This document shows, in pieces, positions 16,633-24,197 of a stretch of 34,656 bases of DNA (positions within the stretch are counted from its first letter, which is position 1; the number at the start of each line of letters is the position of its first letter). Source of the DNA: JBATTK01 sp049670505 (GTDB lineage Bacteria > Bacteroidota > Bacteroidia > Flavobacteriales > Flavobacteriaceae); the NCBI GenBank assembly GCA_049670505.1, contig JBATTK010000023.1:1-34656 (forward strand), read 5' to 3'. The notes below the pieces were generated by a model. It was not told the origin of the DNA and ran no database searches. It was given only the letters and a program-made list of their open reading frames with translations. The position numbers and the translations under genes were made by a program.

Positions 16633-18188
16633 AATTGAAAGCGTTAAAACCAAGATTGCACAACGTAATGTTCCATACCCATACGGTAACGGGAATCGTT
16701 ATTAGCTTTGCACTATTTGTCATATTCTATGCAGGTGCTTTTGCCCTGTTTAGGGATGAACTGTACCAATGGGAAAACCACAGGGCAAGACAGGTGGAGA
16801 TTCAAAAGGTAGATAGTGATGAAATCCTGAAACAGGTCGAGGCACAATATCCGAATTTTAAAAAAGACGGTCAGACCAGTATCGTATACAATAGCGATAG
16901 CCAACCCTTCATTCAGTTTTACGCGGATTTAGAAACTGAGGATAAACGAAACAATCGTATACGTGCGTTAATTAATCCGGAAACTTGGGAAATCACGGAT
17001 AATTTCAAGCCATTGACAAGCGTAGGGGAAACCTTGTATCATTTACATTACTTTGACCAAATTCCAGAAGTTGGCCTATGGATATCGGGATTGGTATCCC
17101 TGTTTTTCTTGTTTGCCATAGTCACCGGGGTACTCATCCATTGGAAAAATATAGTACGTAAGTTTTACGCCTTTTCCATCAAAAAGAAAATGAAGAATAT
17201 CTGGACGGATGCCCATACCATGCTTAGCGTCATCGGTCTGCCATTCCAAGTAATCTACGCGGTTACCGGTTGCTTGTTCGGTCTATTGACCTTGCTATTG
17301 GCACCCTCGGTAGTACTGATGTTCAATGGAAGTACGGATCCCATTTATGAAAATATTCAACCGCAACGTACGATGCGCCCCAATGAAAACGCGGCACCTG
17401 CACCAATGAAATCAATCACGGCAATTTATGATGAGTTACAAGCTGAATTTCCAGAACACGAAGTACTTAATGCGGTAACCCTGCATTATGGCCGTGAAGA
17501 TGCGACGATAAGCTTTAGAATAGATGATGGCAAAGGCATCGTTAACGATGGTAACTTAGTTTATAATCTTGCCACGGGAAAACGTATCGCGGCTATTTTA
17601 CCGAATGATAAAACATACACGCAGACCGTATATAACTTAATGACGAAGTTGCATTTTGCAACCTTTGGGGGTATTTTGCTCAAAATGGTTTATTTCATCT
17701 TGGCGATGATTACTTGTTTCTCGCTCGTTAGCGGCATATTGATTTGGAAAACATCACGGGACAAGAAAGGCTACACGGATAAACAGAAACGCTTCCATCA
17801 TCAGGTCACAAAACTATATCTGGCAATTTGTTTAGGCCTGTTCCCAGCAACAGCTTTGCTTTTTATAGCTAATAAAGCAATTCCATTTACTTTGGACAAT
17901 CGGGCATTTTATGAGAATACCGTGTTCTTTGGAGGTTGGTCGGTTCTTATCATAATAGGCCTTTTTTGGAATGATTTAAAACAACTTAATAGCAGGTACT
18001 TAATGATTGGCGGTATATTTTCCATCTTAATTCCTATCCTTAACGGTATGGTTACGGGCGACTGGGTTTTTATGGCTTTTGAAAAAGGGCAATATGTTAT
18101 AGCATCCGTGGATACTTTTTGGTTGTTGACGGGAATCAGTGCGTTGTGGATTGCCCGGTTAAGCGGAAAATCAAAAAAAAAATCGTAA
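16629..18188 (+). CDS. PepSY-associated TM protein (probable siderophore-iron reductase)
   Basis: 519 residues from ATG 16629, chosen because it makes a 4-base ATGA overlap and starts with the usual MKLKALKPRLHNVMFHTHT; the longer upstream frame is out of character. TM1 (about 20-42) is followed by a periplasmic PepSY region (about 43-145). Further helices lie near 148-172 and 195-230, a second PepSY-like segment near 260-335, then four more helices. Histidines adjacent to helices (HTHT, YHLHYF, DAHTML, KLHFATFGG) are typical of the family and could bind haem. PepSY_TM proteins are thought to reduce ferric siderophores in the periplasm or inner membrane after TonB-dependent uptake. This is the last clear gene of the iron operon. 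Confidence 0.88.
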   Translation: MKLKALKPRLHNVMFHTHTVTGIVISFALFVIFYAGAFALFRDELYQWENHRARQVEIQKVDSDEILKQVEAQYPNFKKDGQTSIVYNSDSQPFIQFYADLETEDKRNNRIRALINPETWEITDNFKPLTSVGETLYHLHYFDQIPEVGLWISGLVSLFFLFAIVTGVLIHWKNIVRKFYAFSIKKKMKNIWTDAHTMLSVIGLPFQVIYAVTGCLFGLLTLLLAPSVVLMFNGSTDPIYENIQPQRTMRPNENAAPAPMKSITAIYDELQAEFPEHEVLNAVTLHYGREDATISFRIDDGKGIVNDGNLVYNLATGKRIAAILPNDKTYTQTVYNLMTKLHFATFGGILLKMVYFILAMITCFSLVSGILIWKTSRDKKGYTDKQKRFHHQVTKLYLAICLGLFPATALLFIANKAIPFTLDNRAFYENTVFFGGWSVLIIIGLFWNDLKQLNSRYLMIGGIFSILIPILNGMVTGDWVFMAFEKGQYVIASVDTFWLLTGISALWIARLSGKSKKKS

Positions 18189-18343
18189 TGGATACGGATA
18201 TTTTTAGGACATATATAAATAAAATTGGCATCCAGTGCCATTGGGGACCTAGCAGTGTTACCAATCGTAGAAAAGCGCAGCTTATCTTTGGCATCACCGA
18301 GATTTTTTATCACAGAAGAATAAAAACGGTTGAAAGCCTGTAG
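18188..18343 (+). CDS. Possible small ORF after the PepSY gene, 51 aa
   Basis: The ATG overlaps the PepSY stop codon (TAATG), which would allow translational coupling. The product, MDTDIFRTYINKIGIQCHWG and onward, is 51 residues, basic, with no membrane segment and no recognised domain. The opposite strand is also open over part of this stretch, so the frame may be accidental or a gene remnant. Kept only because of the start-stop coupling. Confidence 0.25.
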   Translation: MDTDIFRTYINKIGIQCHWGPSSVTNRRKAQLIFGITEIFYHRRIKTVESL

Positions 18344-18414
18344 GGTATCTTTGGAACTTGAATACTATCTTGGTCAAGATCATGATCTAATTCCAAATTC
18401 GTTAAAAAACTTAT

Positions 18415-19083
18415 TCAAATAAACCCTCTGGTCCTTGCTTCGTTTATTAATGCATGATCATTACCATTCTCTATCCCGAACAACACCCTTAGGTGTCTTT
18501 TTCTATTTTCTATCCCTGCCAGGGAAAGTGAAACATGTTTTACCATATCCTTTGTCCTTGTTCCGACGGATAATTGGTACAAGATCTTCTTATCGGTATC
18601 GTCCAGTACAAAGTCATTGGACATCATCATTCTAATGGCCTTGAGTGCGGTCCTTGTGTAGTAGGGTGGTTCGGCCAATACCGTTTTTACCATTTCGGGC
18701 AAGGTGATCTGATCAATTTCCGTCTTCACCATATACCCTTCCGGATTAACGCTTTTTAATATGGTTTGGATCCTATAATTATCGCCGTAAGTGGACATGA
18801 ATACTATAATTGATTCCGGTGATATTTCCCTTGCCAGTATTCCAAGATCTTCCCCGGACCTTTGCTTTTCTATGTCCTCGGATGTCAATTGTATATCGAA
18901 CAACAGTATATCATATCCAAACGCCTTAACGGAAGCTTCTATCTTCTGCTTTGCCTCATCAAAACTCCTTGCCGTATCCACGGATACCCTGAACCTCTTG
19001 AAATCATAATCCTCTAGAATATGCTTATATCCGAAGGTGGTCATCTCGTGATCATCGACTGCCAAAATACGTACCGTTTTCAT
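18415..19083 (-). CDS. Response regulator with LuxR-type HTH (orphan)
   Basis: 222 residues. The receiver domain has the acidic pair D10-D11, the phospho-acceptor Asp63 in ILLFDIQL, Ser97 in VFMSTYG and Lys120 in EGYMVK. The C-terminal part from about 155 (LDDTDKKILYQLSVGTRTKD to the end) follows the LuxR/NarL helix-turn-helix pattern, with INEARTRGFI as the final helix. It should bind DNA on phosphorylation. No histidine kinase gene is in the window, so the cognate kinase is elsewhere. The stretch before Asp63 is slightly longer than usual. It converges on the iron operon; a regulatory link is possible but unsupported. Confidence 0.85.
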   Translation of the reverse strand: MKTVRILAVDDHEMTTFGYKHILEDYDFKRFRVSVDTARSFDEAKQKIEASVKAFGYDILLFDIQLTSEDIEKQRSGEDLGILAREISPESIIVFMSTYGDNYRIQTILKSVNPEGYMVKTEIDQITLPEMVKTVLAEPPYYTRTALKAIRMMMSNDFVLDDTDKKILYQLSVGTRTKDMVKHVSLSLAGIENRKRHLRVLFGIENGNDHALINEARTRGFI

Positions 19084-19438
19084 ACCGTTTAAGGTATAAA
19101 AATCCTTTCTGGAAATGCTATCAATTTAATCCTACAAAGACCGTCATAATAGTATTTCTTCCTTACCCGATACAATTGTACCACACAACAATTTAATAAA
19201 GGGCATATGTCCTTTATTTCCAATGTAATACTATCTATGAAATTTGTATATAATCTTAATCGGTCCCTTAATAAAAAAATCTTGAGACCGACCTCGCTTA
19301 CAGCAGACAAGCTCGTGACAAAGCCATCGAGGAATTGTTTTAATCAAAAGAACGAAGTGAAGAAGAGAGCCGATGTCCTAAAAAGAGTTCGTTTTATAGG
19401 GCTTCTAAAGAACCGGGATTTAGAGCTGTTTCCAAGTG
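19084..19438. other. Intergenic region
   Basis: This 355-base gap between two minus-strand genes should carry the promoter of the response regulator. Open frames on both strands here lack good starts (the minus-strand one uses TTG) and have no recognisable domain. Only a 10-bp palindrome TACAATTGTA (19171-19180) stands out, and that is near chance expectation. Confidence 0.45.
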
Positions 19439-20533
19439 CTATTTGCCGGCCATAAATGTGGGGAGGAAAACATCGGCCATTATTGCGAAAGGCAACTTGT
19501 CCTCTTGTGAATTGTATGCACTTCCCGTAAAAACGGCAACCATATCCAATTCTGGAAGAATCATTATATATTGTCCCCCGTTTCCTGTTGCCGTTTTGGA
19601 AACGATTACTTTTTCATTTACCTTAAATGGAATGCTCCACCATAGAAAACCGTAATCAATGCCGGTAATCTTGGTTTTTGGCGAAGTGGCCTCCTCAACC
19701 CATTCTTTGGATACAATTTGCTTTCCGCCCCAGGCTCCGTTGTTGAGTATCAATTGCCCAATTTTGGCCATATCACGCGAGGTCATATACAATCTTTTAC
19801 CGGAAGCAATGACTTCCTTATTGGAAGTATGTCCCCAACTTACGTTGGTAATACCCAATGGATCGAATAGAAAGTGTTCGGCAAATTCATCAATGGCCAT
19901 TCCAGAGGCCCGGCTAATTATTTCCGCTATCAGAACTACGCCCATGGAACAGTAATTTGACACCGTCCCAGGTTCATAGATCATGGGCAGGTTCAGCGTA
20001 TATTGAAGCCAATCCTTTTTTCTATACACTTTGTCCTCTTGTCCCTCTGATTTCTTGTCCCAGTCATTACAATCTAGTCCGCTCGACATGGTTAAAAGAT
20101 GTCCGATGGTAATTTCATCTTTTTTCTCATCAAGATTTTTGGTCGGTACGGGGTTTTTGAGATATTTTGAGATTGGGTCATTCACACTTTCGACAAACCC
20201 ATTATCAATGGCAATTCCCATTAAAACCGATCGTATGCTTTTTGTTACGGAACGAAGGTCGTGTTGCCGATCTACCGAATGATTATCAAAATACTGTTCA
20301 ATTACGAGTTCATCATTTTTTATCAATAAAATACTATGGACCTTATGTTTCCCTTCCTGTAGTTGGTTGAACAGTTGATAGACTCTTGTAGCATCAATAT
20401 GCAGTGATTGCATATTGCTCGTTTTCCATCCGTCCTCAAGTTTTTTCGGCTGCGAATAGGTGTAAGTGTTTTGCCCAAAAGAACCGATACGTCCCAACAA
20501 AATAAAACTTATGAAAACTAGTCTATTTTTCAT
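19439..20533 (-). CDS. Exported serine hydrolase (class C beta-lactamase family)
   Basis: 364 residues from ATG 20533, which begins a signal peptide (MKNRLVFISFILLGRIGSFG before Gln-21); the frame is open further upstream but that part lies inside the previous gene. SxxK is S95-V-T-K98. The second motif is Y194-C-S196 instead of the usual YxN. The third is TGNGGQYIMILPE, where Asn replaces the His of HGG. These variants are common in the branch related to 6-aminohexanoate-dimer hydrolase and esterases rather than true beta-lactamases. The substrate is unknown. It overlaps the upstream NTF2-like gene by 11 bases, so the two are translationally coupled. Confidence 0.87.
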   Translation of the reverse strand: MKNRLVFISFILLGRIGSFGQNTYTYSQPKKLEDGWKTSNMQSLHIDATRVYQLFNQLQEGKHKVHSILLIKNDELVIEQYFDNHSVDRQHDLRSVTKSIRSVLMGIAIDNGFVESVNDPISKYLKNPVPTKNLDEKKDEITIGHLLTMSSGLDCNDWDKKSEGQEDKVYRKKDWLQYTLNLPMIYEPGTVSNYCSMGVVLIAEIISRASGMAIDEFAEHFLFDPLGITNVSWGHTSNKEVIASGKRLYMTSRDMAKIGQLILNNGAWGGKQIVSKEWVEEATSPKTKITGIDYGFLWWSIPFKVNEKVIVSKTATGNGGQYIMILPELDMVAVFTGSAYNSQEDKLPFAIMADVFLPTFMAGK

Positions 20534-21524
20534 TGGGAGACCTATTATAGATGACCTTGGCAATTTTTAAAGAGCCGTCTTTCTGGCGTTTAAAAACAAA
20601 CATATTTTTGGTCCTAAAGAGAGATGATGCGCCATTATTTCTGGGATGAAAGGTTCCTGTAACTTGCCCCCGCATTACCACAATGTCTTCATAAGTCTCA
20701 AAATCAATAATTTTATGGGTCATCTCGGCATAGCCATAACCATTTTGTTCTTCAAGATAGGTACGTAAATCCGCTTTGTTGGTAATCGCAATATTTTCGG
20801 GCGCCATATGCACCACATCATCCGAGTAAACCGATAGTTTTGCCTCCATACTAGCGGTATTGTCGTCCAACACCTTTAGGATGGAATTGATGGAAGCTTT
20901 ATCTCCTTTTTCGCTTTCGGATTTGCCGTCAACAATTCGGACAAATGTCCCGCCATAGAACAGCCCCGTCGGTTCATCATCCGCATTAAATTGTACGGAT
21001 TTTAGCTCGTAGGTATCCTTATTCAACCATTTGTAGGTATATATTCTATGGGTTTTTTCCGGTTCTCCCTCGAATAATAATTTTAAAGTAAGATTCCCGT
21101 TTTCGTCAATCGTTCCTTTGCCGCTTCCTGCCCGTATTGTTCCAAAGCTTGATAAATGATAGACTTCTTTGGTATTCGGATTGTAGGACCAAAAAATATG
21201 TCCGTTGGGTTCAGGGCCATCAATAATGGATAATAGACTGTTATCCGTATTAATTTCCCTTGATACGGTATGGTGGTTCGGAATTTTTATATGTTCCGTC
21301 CCTTGTCCCCAGTTCTGCGACCAATTATCACCTTCCAAAGTCCATTCACCCACAAATTTGAAAAAAGGATTCTTTGATTTTTCATCTCCCCCATTTTTGA
21401 GCGCTACATTTGAAGTTCTACCATTTAGTTCGAACGAAATGGAGGTTTGCTGTGCATAAGTACCCGTTGAATGGATAATCACAAGCAATAAAAAGAGTCT
21501 TTTTATAATGCTAATTGAATTCAT
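20523..21524 (-). CDS. Secreted two-domain protein: DUF1579-like lipocalin fold plus SnoaL/NTF2-like domain
   Basis: 333 residues with a signal peptide (cleavage near TYA before Gln-25). Residues about 48-195 (FFKFVGEWTLEGDNWSQNWG, DGPEPNGHIFWSYNPNTKEV, FYGGTFVRI) resemble DUF1579-type beta-barrel domains. Residues about 210-333 (INSILKVLDDNTASMEAKLS, YSDDVVHMAPENIAI, DLRTYLEEQN, IVMRGQVTGTFHPR) form an NTF2/SnoaL-like domain. No catalytic residues are evident. It is the first gene of a coupled pair with the downstream serine hydrolase and may bind or present a small hydrophobic substrate. That is inference. Confidence 0.78.
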   Translation of the reverse strand: MNSISIIKRLFLLLVIIHSTGTYAQQTSISFELNGRTSNVALKNGGDEKSKNPFFKFVGEWTLEGDNWSQNWGQGTEHIKIPNHHTVSREINTDNSLLSIIDGPEPNGHIFWSYNPNTKEVYHLSSFGTIRAGSGKGTIDENGNLTLKLLFEGEPEKTHRIYTYKWLNKDTYELKSVQFNADDEPTGLFYGGTFVRIVDGKSESEKGDKASINSILKVLDDNTASMEAKLSVYSDDVVHMAPENIAITNKADLRTYLEEQNGYGYAEMTHKIIDFETYEDIVVMRGQVTGTFHPRNNGASSLFRTKNMFVFKRQKDGSLKIAKVIYNRSPNEK

Positions 21525-21630
21525 ATTTAAAAATTTGAAGTTTTTCCCATATTCATCGACTTTGATTTTGCGACCGACTAGCTATCAGCCATAACTTTTT
21601 AATTTTATCCTTATATACTTTTTTTAGATA

Positions 21631-22326
21631 CTACCAAAGCCCTTTGGTTTCCATAGGGTTCAGTTTTTTGTCCATTCGGGCTTGCTTTATAATTTCTTCA
21701 ATACTCCTTTTGAAATAGTTGTTATCATTGAATACTGTTTTTAATTTATGTACTCTCGATTTTAATTCAATAGCCCAACCAACGTCTTCACTATCACCCA
21801 AAATTAGATTGAAATAATGCCCGGATTCATCAATTTTATTGTTTAGTCCATTAATAATAGCTCTATGGTAATTTCCCCAAAGATTATCACTTGAAAATTG
21901 GTGGTTCATTATTGTTTTTTCGGCACTTTTTAGATTGGAAAGGTTTTCTCTTATCATAAGGGTTTCTTTCAATGCCAACCTCACCAAGGAATTCACTTCG
22001 TTTTCAAATTGCCCTTCATTTTTGAATTCGATAAATTCGGATACTCGGCCTCCCAAGTCAAAGGAGAAATATTCTTTTTTATACCAATGAAAATTAGCCC
22101 CAACATTCAGACAGGTGCCATGACTATCTTTAAATGGCTGAAATTCAATAACCGTAGTATACCAATATTGATCATCAAGCCAAGTACGGGATTGTCCTTT
22201 CCGTTCAATACCATGCTCTTTGAATATTTTTCGTGCGACTTTGTTTATTATTCTACTATGGATCGGTGTTGCCATTAATTTATAACTTGTAAAAGTTTCT
22301 TCTGATAAAGAAGGGTATAAATTCAT
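21631..22326 (-). CDS. DUF4304-like protein of unknown function
   Basis: 231 residues from ATG 22326 (MNLYPSLSEETF); the frame is open further upstream but overlaps the previous gene. Residues about 20-125 match the DUF4304 pattern: HSRIINKVARKIFKEHGIER, a hydrophobic strand pair (YWYTTVIEFQPF, CLNVGANFHWY), then a helical region. The C-terminal half is helical and charged. No signal peptide, so it is cytosolic. Its start lies two bases after the stop of the DUF2262-like gene, so the two are co-transcribed. DUF4304 proteins have no established function. Confidence 0.65.
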   Translation of the reverse strand: MNLYPSLSEETFTSYKLMATPIHSRIINKVARKIFKEHGIERKGQSRTWLDDQYWYTTVIEFQPFKDSHGTCLNVGANFHWYKKEYFSFDLGGRVSEFIEFKNEGQFENEVNSLVRLALKETLMIRENLSNLKSAEKTIMNHQFSSDNLWGNYHRAIINGLNNKIDESGHYFNLILGDSEDVGWAIELKSRVHKLKTVFNDNNYFKRSIEEIIKQARMDKKLNPMETKGLW

Positions 22327-22328
22327 CC

Positions 22329-22880
22329 TCAACCTCGAATATTGATATCGGTTAATTCGTTTTCTGCACTTGACCCCACAACGATTTGATGCCCCCAAAA
22401 AAGATCCCCATCATCATATACCAATTCAGAACTGCTATCGGCAAGAAATAAAATTGAAGTCAATGTTAATTTCTTTTTGAATTCCGTTTCATTTATTTCT
22501 GTTTCATTCTCCTCTAACCAAGCTTCGTTCTTCAGAAACAAGAGCTTATCCACAATTCCCTTTTCAATTTTATCATTATAGCTTGAAATCCAATTTAGAG
22601 TTTGGTTCATTTTTGATATGAACTTTTCTTCCTTTACTTTGATTTCAATAGGATAGAATACTACTTCAACCGGATTATTGAATAATGAAATAGATGCGGT
22701 TTTAACCGTTAAAGTTGAATTCCCCAAATAGTTATCCTTCTTTTTAGCATCAGGAAATTTATCGAAAAAATCATCACTTAACTTAACGGAAATAACTTCA
22801 GACCTTTCACTTTGAGTTTTAAAATCTGATTTGGTCAGATTAATATTGTCTTTATGTCTAAACTTTGAAAATACCCCCAT
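22329..22880 (-). CDS. DUF2262/DUF6985-like cytosolic protein
   Basis: 183 residues, no signal peptide. The C-terminal half (LNWISSYNDKIEKGIVDKLL, NETEFKKKLTLTSILFLAD, LVYDDGDLFWGHQIVV) has the pattern of DUF2262 or DUF6985 domains: helices, then a strand with DLFWGH near the end. The N-terminal 45 residues are charged and probably flexible. No catalytic motif is evident. Start ATG at 22880. It lies immediately before the DUF4304-like gene and is transcribed divergently from tetR. Proteins of this kind are often found as orphan small-domain genes; no function is claimed. Confidence 0.6.
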   Translation of the reverse strand: MGVFSKFRHKDNINLTKSDFKTQSERSEVISVKLSDDFFDKFPDAKKKDNYLGNSTLTVKTASISLFNNPVEVVFYPIEIKVKEEKFISKMNQTLNWISSYNDKIEKGIVDKLLFLKNEAWLEENETEINETEFKKKLTLTSILFLADSSSELVYDDGDLFWGHQIVVGSSAENELTDINIRG

Positions 22881-23138
22881 GTTCTTTCCAATTTATTTTT
22901 TCAACTTCTTTTTCCGATTATTTAGGAATATTGCCTTTTTTCATTTCAAATGTATCCATAAAAATTTGTTTGTAAGGCGGTTTTATAAAATCTCATTGAA
23001 ATTGATGTATACTGTATTTTTCACTTTTGAATATGGCCTTAAAGCGGGATGGGAAATTTAGAAAGTTTTCACATGGCTTCAAAAAAAAAGACCGTTAAGT
23101 CTCTTTTTTAATTTATTTTACTATTTTTGTGTTTTATA
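22881..23138. other. Divergent promoter region of the DUF2262-like gene and tetR
   Basis: A 258-base AT-rich gap. It contains the operator-like repeat at 23086-23105 and, downstream of it, TATTTTTG (23122-23129), an exact match to the Bacteroidota -7 pattern TAnnTTTG. If that element is used, the tetR mRNA would have almost no leader. No credible gene was seen. Confidence 0.5.
23086..23105. promoter_or_regulatory. Imperfect TetR operator upstream of tetR
   Basis: AAAAGACCGT followed by TAAGTCTCTT matches 16 of 20 positions of the perfect palindrome found at 23754-23773, with the same half-site spacing. It lies 33-53 bases upstream of the tetR ATG and just before a -7-like element. This fits negative autoregulation. 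Confidence 0.65.
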
Positions 23139-23738
23139 ATGTCTATGTACACAGAAAAAGGACAACAGACCAAGGAACATTTTATCCGTATAAGTGCCGA
23201 TCTTTTTAATAAAAAGGGATATGCAGGCACCGCTATTTCCGATATTTTGGATACCGCCGGCTACAGCAAGGGAGCGTTATACCGAATTTTTAAGGATAAG
23301 GATGAGATTGCCGTTGAAGCCTTTAAGTATAATTTGGGGATCATGTATACTCAGCTTCAAGATGCCATTGCCGTTGCGGAAAAGGATGTTGATAAGATTT
23401 TGGCGATTCCCAGATTCTATAAAAATATAGACGGCAAAAAGTTTGTTCAGGGGGGCTGTCCCATATTAAACACAGCTATAGAAGCGGATGACACACATCC
23501 GCAGCTGAATCATTTGGCCAGTAATGCTTTCGTGCGGATGTCCGGACTTATAGAAGAAACCCTTACCCGGGCAAAAGGAAATAAATCCATCACCGAAACA
23601 ATAGACCCTAAAATAGTTGCGCAATACATGGTGGCCACCATTGAGGGATCGATCGCAATGATGAAATCCATAGGTAAAAAAGATATTATGAAAAATAACA
23701 TGATCTACTTGGAAAAAACGATTTTACAACAGCTATAA
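23139..23738 (+). CDS. TetR/AcrR-family transcriptional repressor of the RND operon
   Basis: 199 residues from ATG 23139; a TTG at 23127 is the other possible start. The N-terminal HTH domain is clear: KEHFIRISADLFNKKGYAGT, ISDILDTAGYSKGALYRIF, KDKDEIAVEAF. The C-terminal ligand-binding part (about 65-199) is helical and contains GGCPILNTAIEADDTHP, a signature shared by many TetR proteins of this branch. It sits between two related palindromes and directly upstream of an RND efflux operon on the same strand. It is therefore expected to repress itself and the pump until an inducer, probably a pump substrate, binds. Confidence 0.92.
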   Translation: MSMYTEKGQQTKEHFIRISADLFNKKGYAGTAISDILDTAGYSKGALYRIFKDKDEIAVEAFKYNLGIMYTQLQDAIAVAEKDVDKILAIPRFYKNIDGKKFVQGGCPILNTAIEADDTHPQLNHLASNAFVRMSGLIEETLTRAKGNKSITETIDPKIVAQYMVATIEGSIAMMKSIGKKDIMKNNMIYLEKTILQQL

Positions 23739-23753
23739 TTTTTTTTATCAAAT

Positions 23754-23773
23754 AAGAGACCGTACGGTCTCTT
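23754..23773. promoter_or_regulatory. Perfect 20-bp palindromic operator upstream of the RND operon
   Basis: AAGAGACCGTACGGTCTCTT is an exact palindrome lying 15 bases after the tetR stop codon and 13 bases before the next ATG. Length and symmetry suit a TetR dimer pair. TTGG (23709-23712) and TAATTTTT (23736-23743), inside or just after the tetR 3' end, could be the promoter that it blocks. Confidence 0.8.
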
Positions 23774-23786
23774 TTAAAATAATCTT

Positions 23787-24197
23787 ATGCAACAACGACC
23801 GAAGCAAATTGAAAAACCAAAATCCCATGGTACTTATACACTCATTACCGGTGCTACTTCCGGTATAGGTAAAGTGATTGCAGACCAGCTAGCTACCGCG
23901 GGTTTAAACCTTACTTTATGCGCCCGTTCCCAAAATACGCTCTATACCATAGCCGCAGAATATAGGGATTGCATTGAAGTAATTACGATGCCGGTAGATC
24001 TATCCAACGGTGAACAAGTTCAATACCTTTTTATCAATACCAAGGCATTAGACATAGGCACCTCCCAAACCGTGCATCCTGGAACGTTGACCAAAGTACC
24101 GACCTATTCATTGCATCTGTTGCCATCATTCGCGAAAATCAAAATAATGACCGCTATCATGAAAAAATGGCGAACAGCTAACATATCCTATCCATGA
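23787..24197 (+). pseudogene. Internally deleted SDR oxidoreductase remnant
   Basis: 136 residues, while SDR enzymes usually have about 250. The N-terminal half is normal: TLITGATSGIGK cofactor loop, LTLCARSQNTL strand and VDLSNGEQVQYLF. After TKALDIG the sequence jumps to SQTVHPGTLTKVPTYSL and a helix with MTAIMKKW, which resembles the C-terminal end of an SDR. The middle, with NNAG and the catalytic Ser and YxxxK, is gone, so it cannot be an active dehydrogenase. The frame is intact and its end still overlaps the TolC start as ATGA, which suggests an in-frame deletion of roughly 100 codons. It is the first gene of the RND operon, so translation may still matter for coupling. Confidence 0.7.

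Noticed and set aside
18377..18388. Palindrome AGATCATGATCT between the PepSY operon and the response regulator
   Set aside because: Symmetric, with a possible TTGG/CCAA outer pair, but without a T tract; not convincing as terminator for either gene and not at a promoter position.
19171..19180. Palindrome TACAATTGTA upstream of the response regulator
   Set aside because: Ten bases of AT-rich palindrome are expected by chance, and the flanks do not extend the symmetry.
19089..19310. Minus-strand 73-codon frame ending 5 bases before the response regulator
   Set aside because: It begins with TTG, has no domain or signal, and the opposite strand is also open in this stretch.
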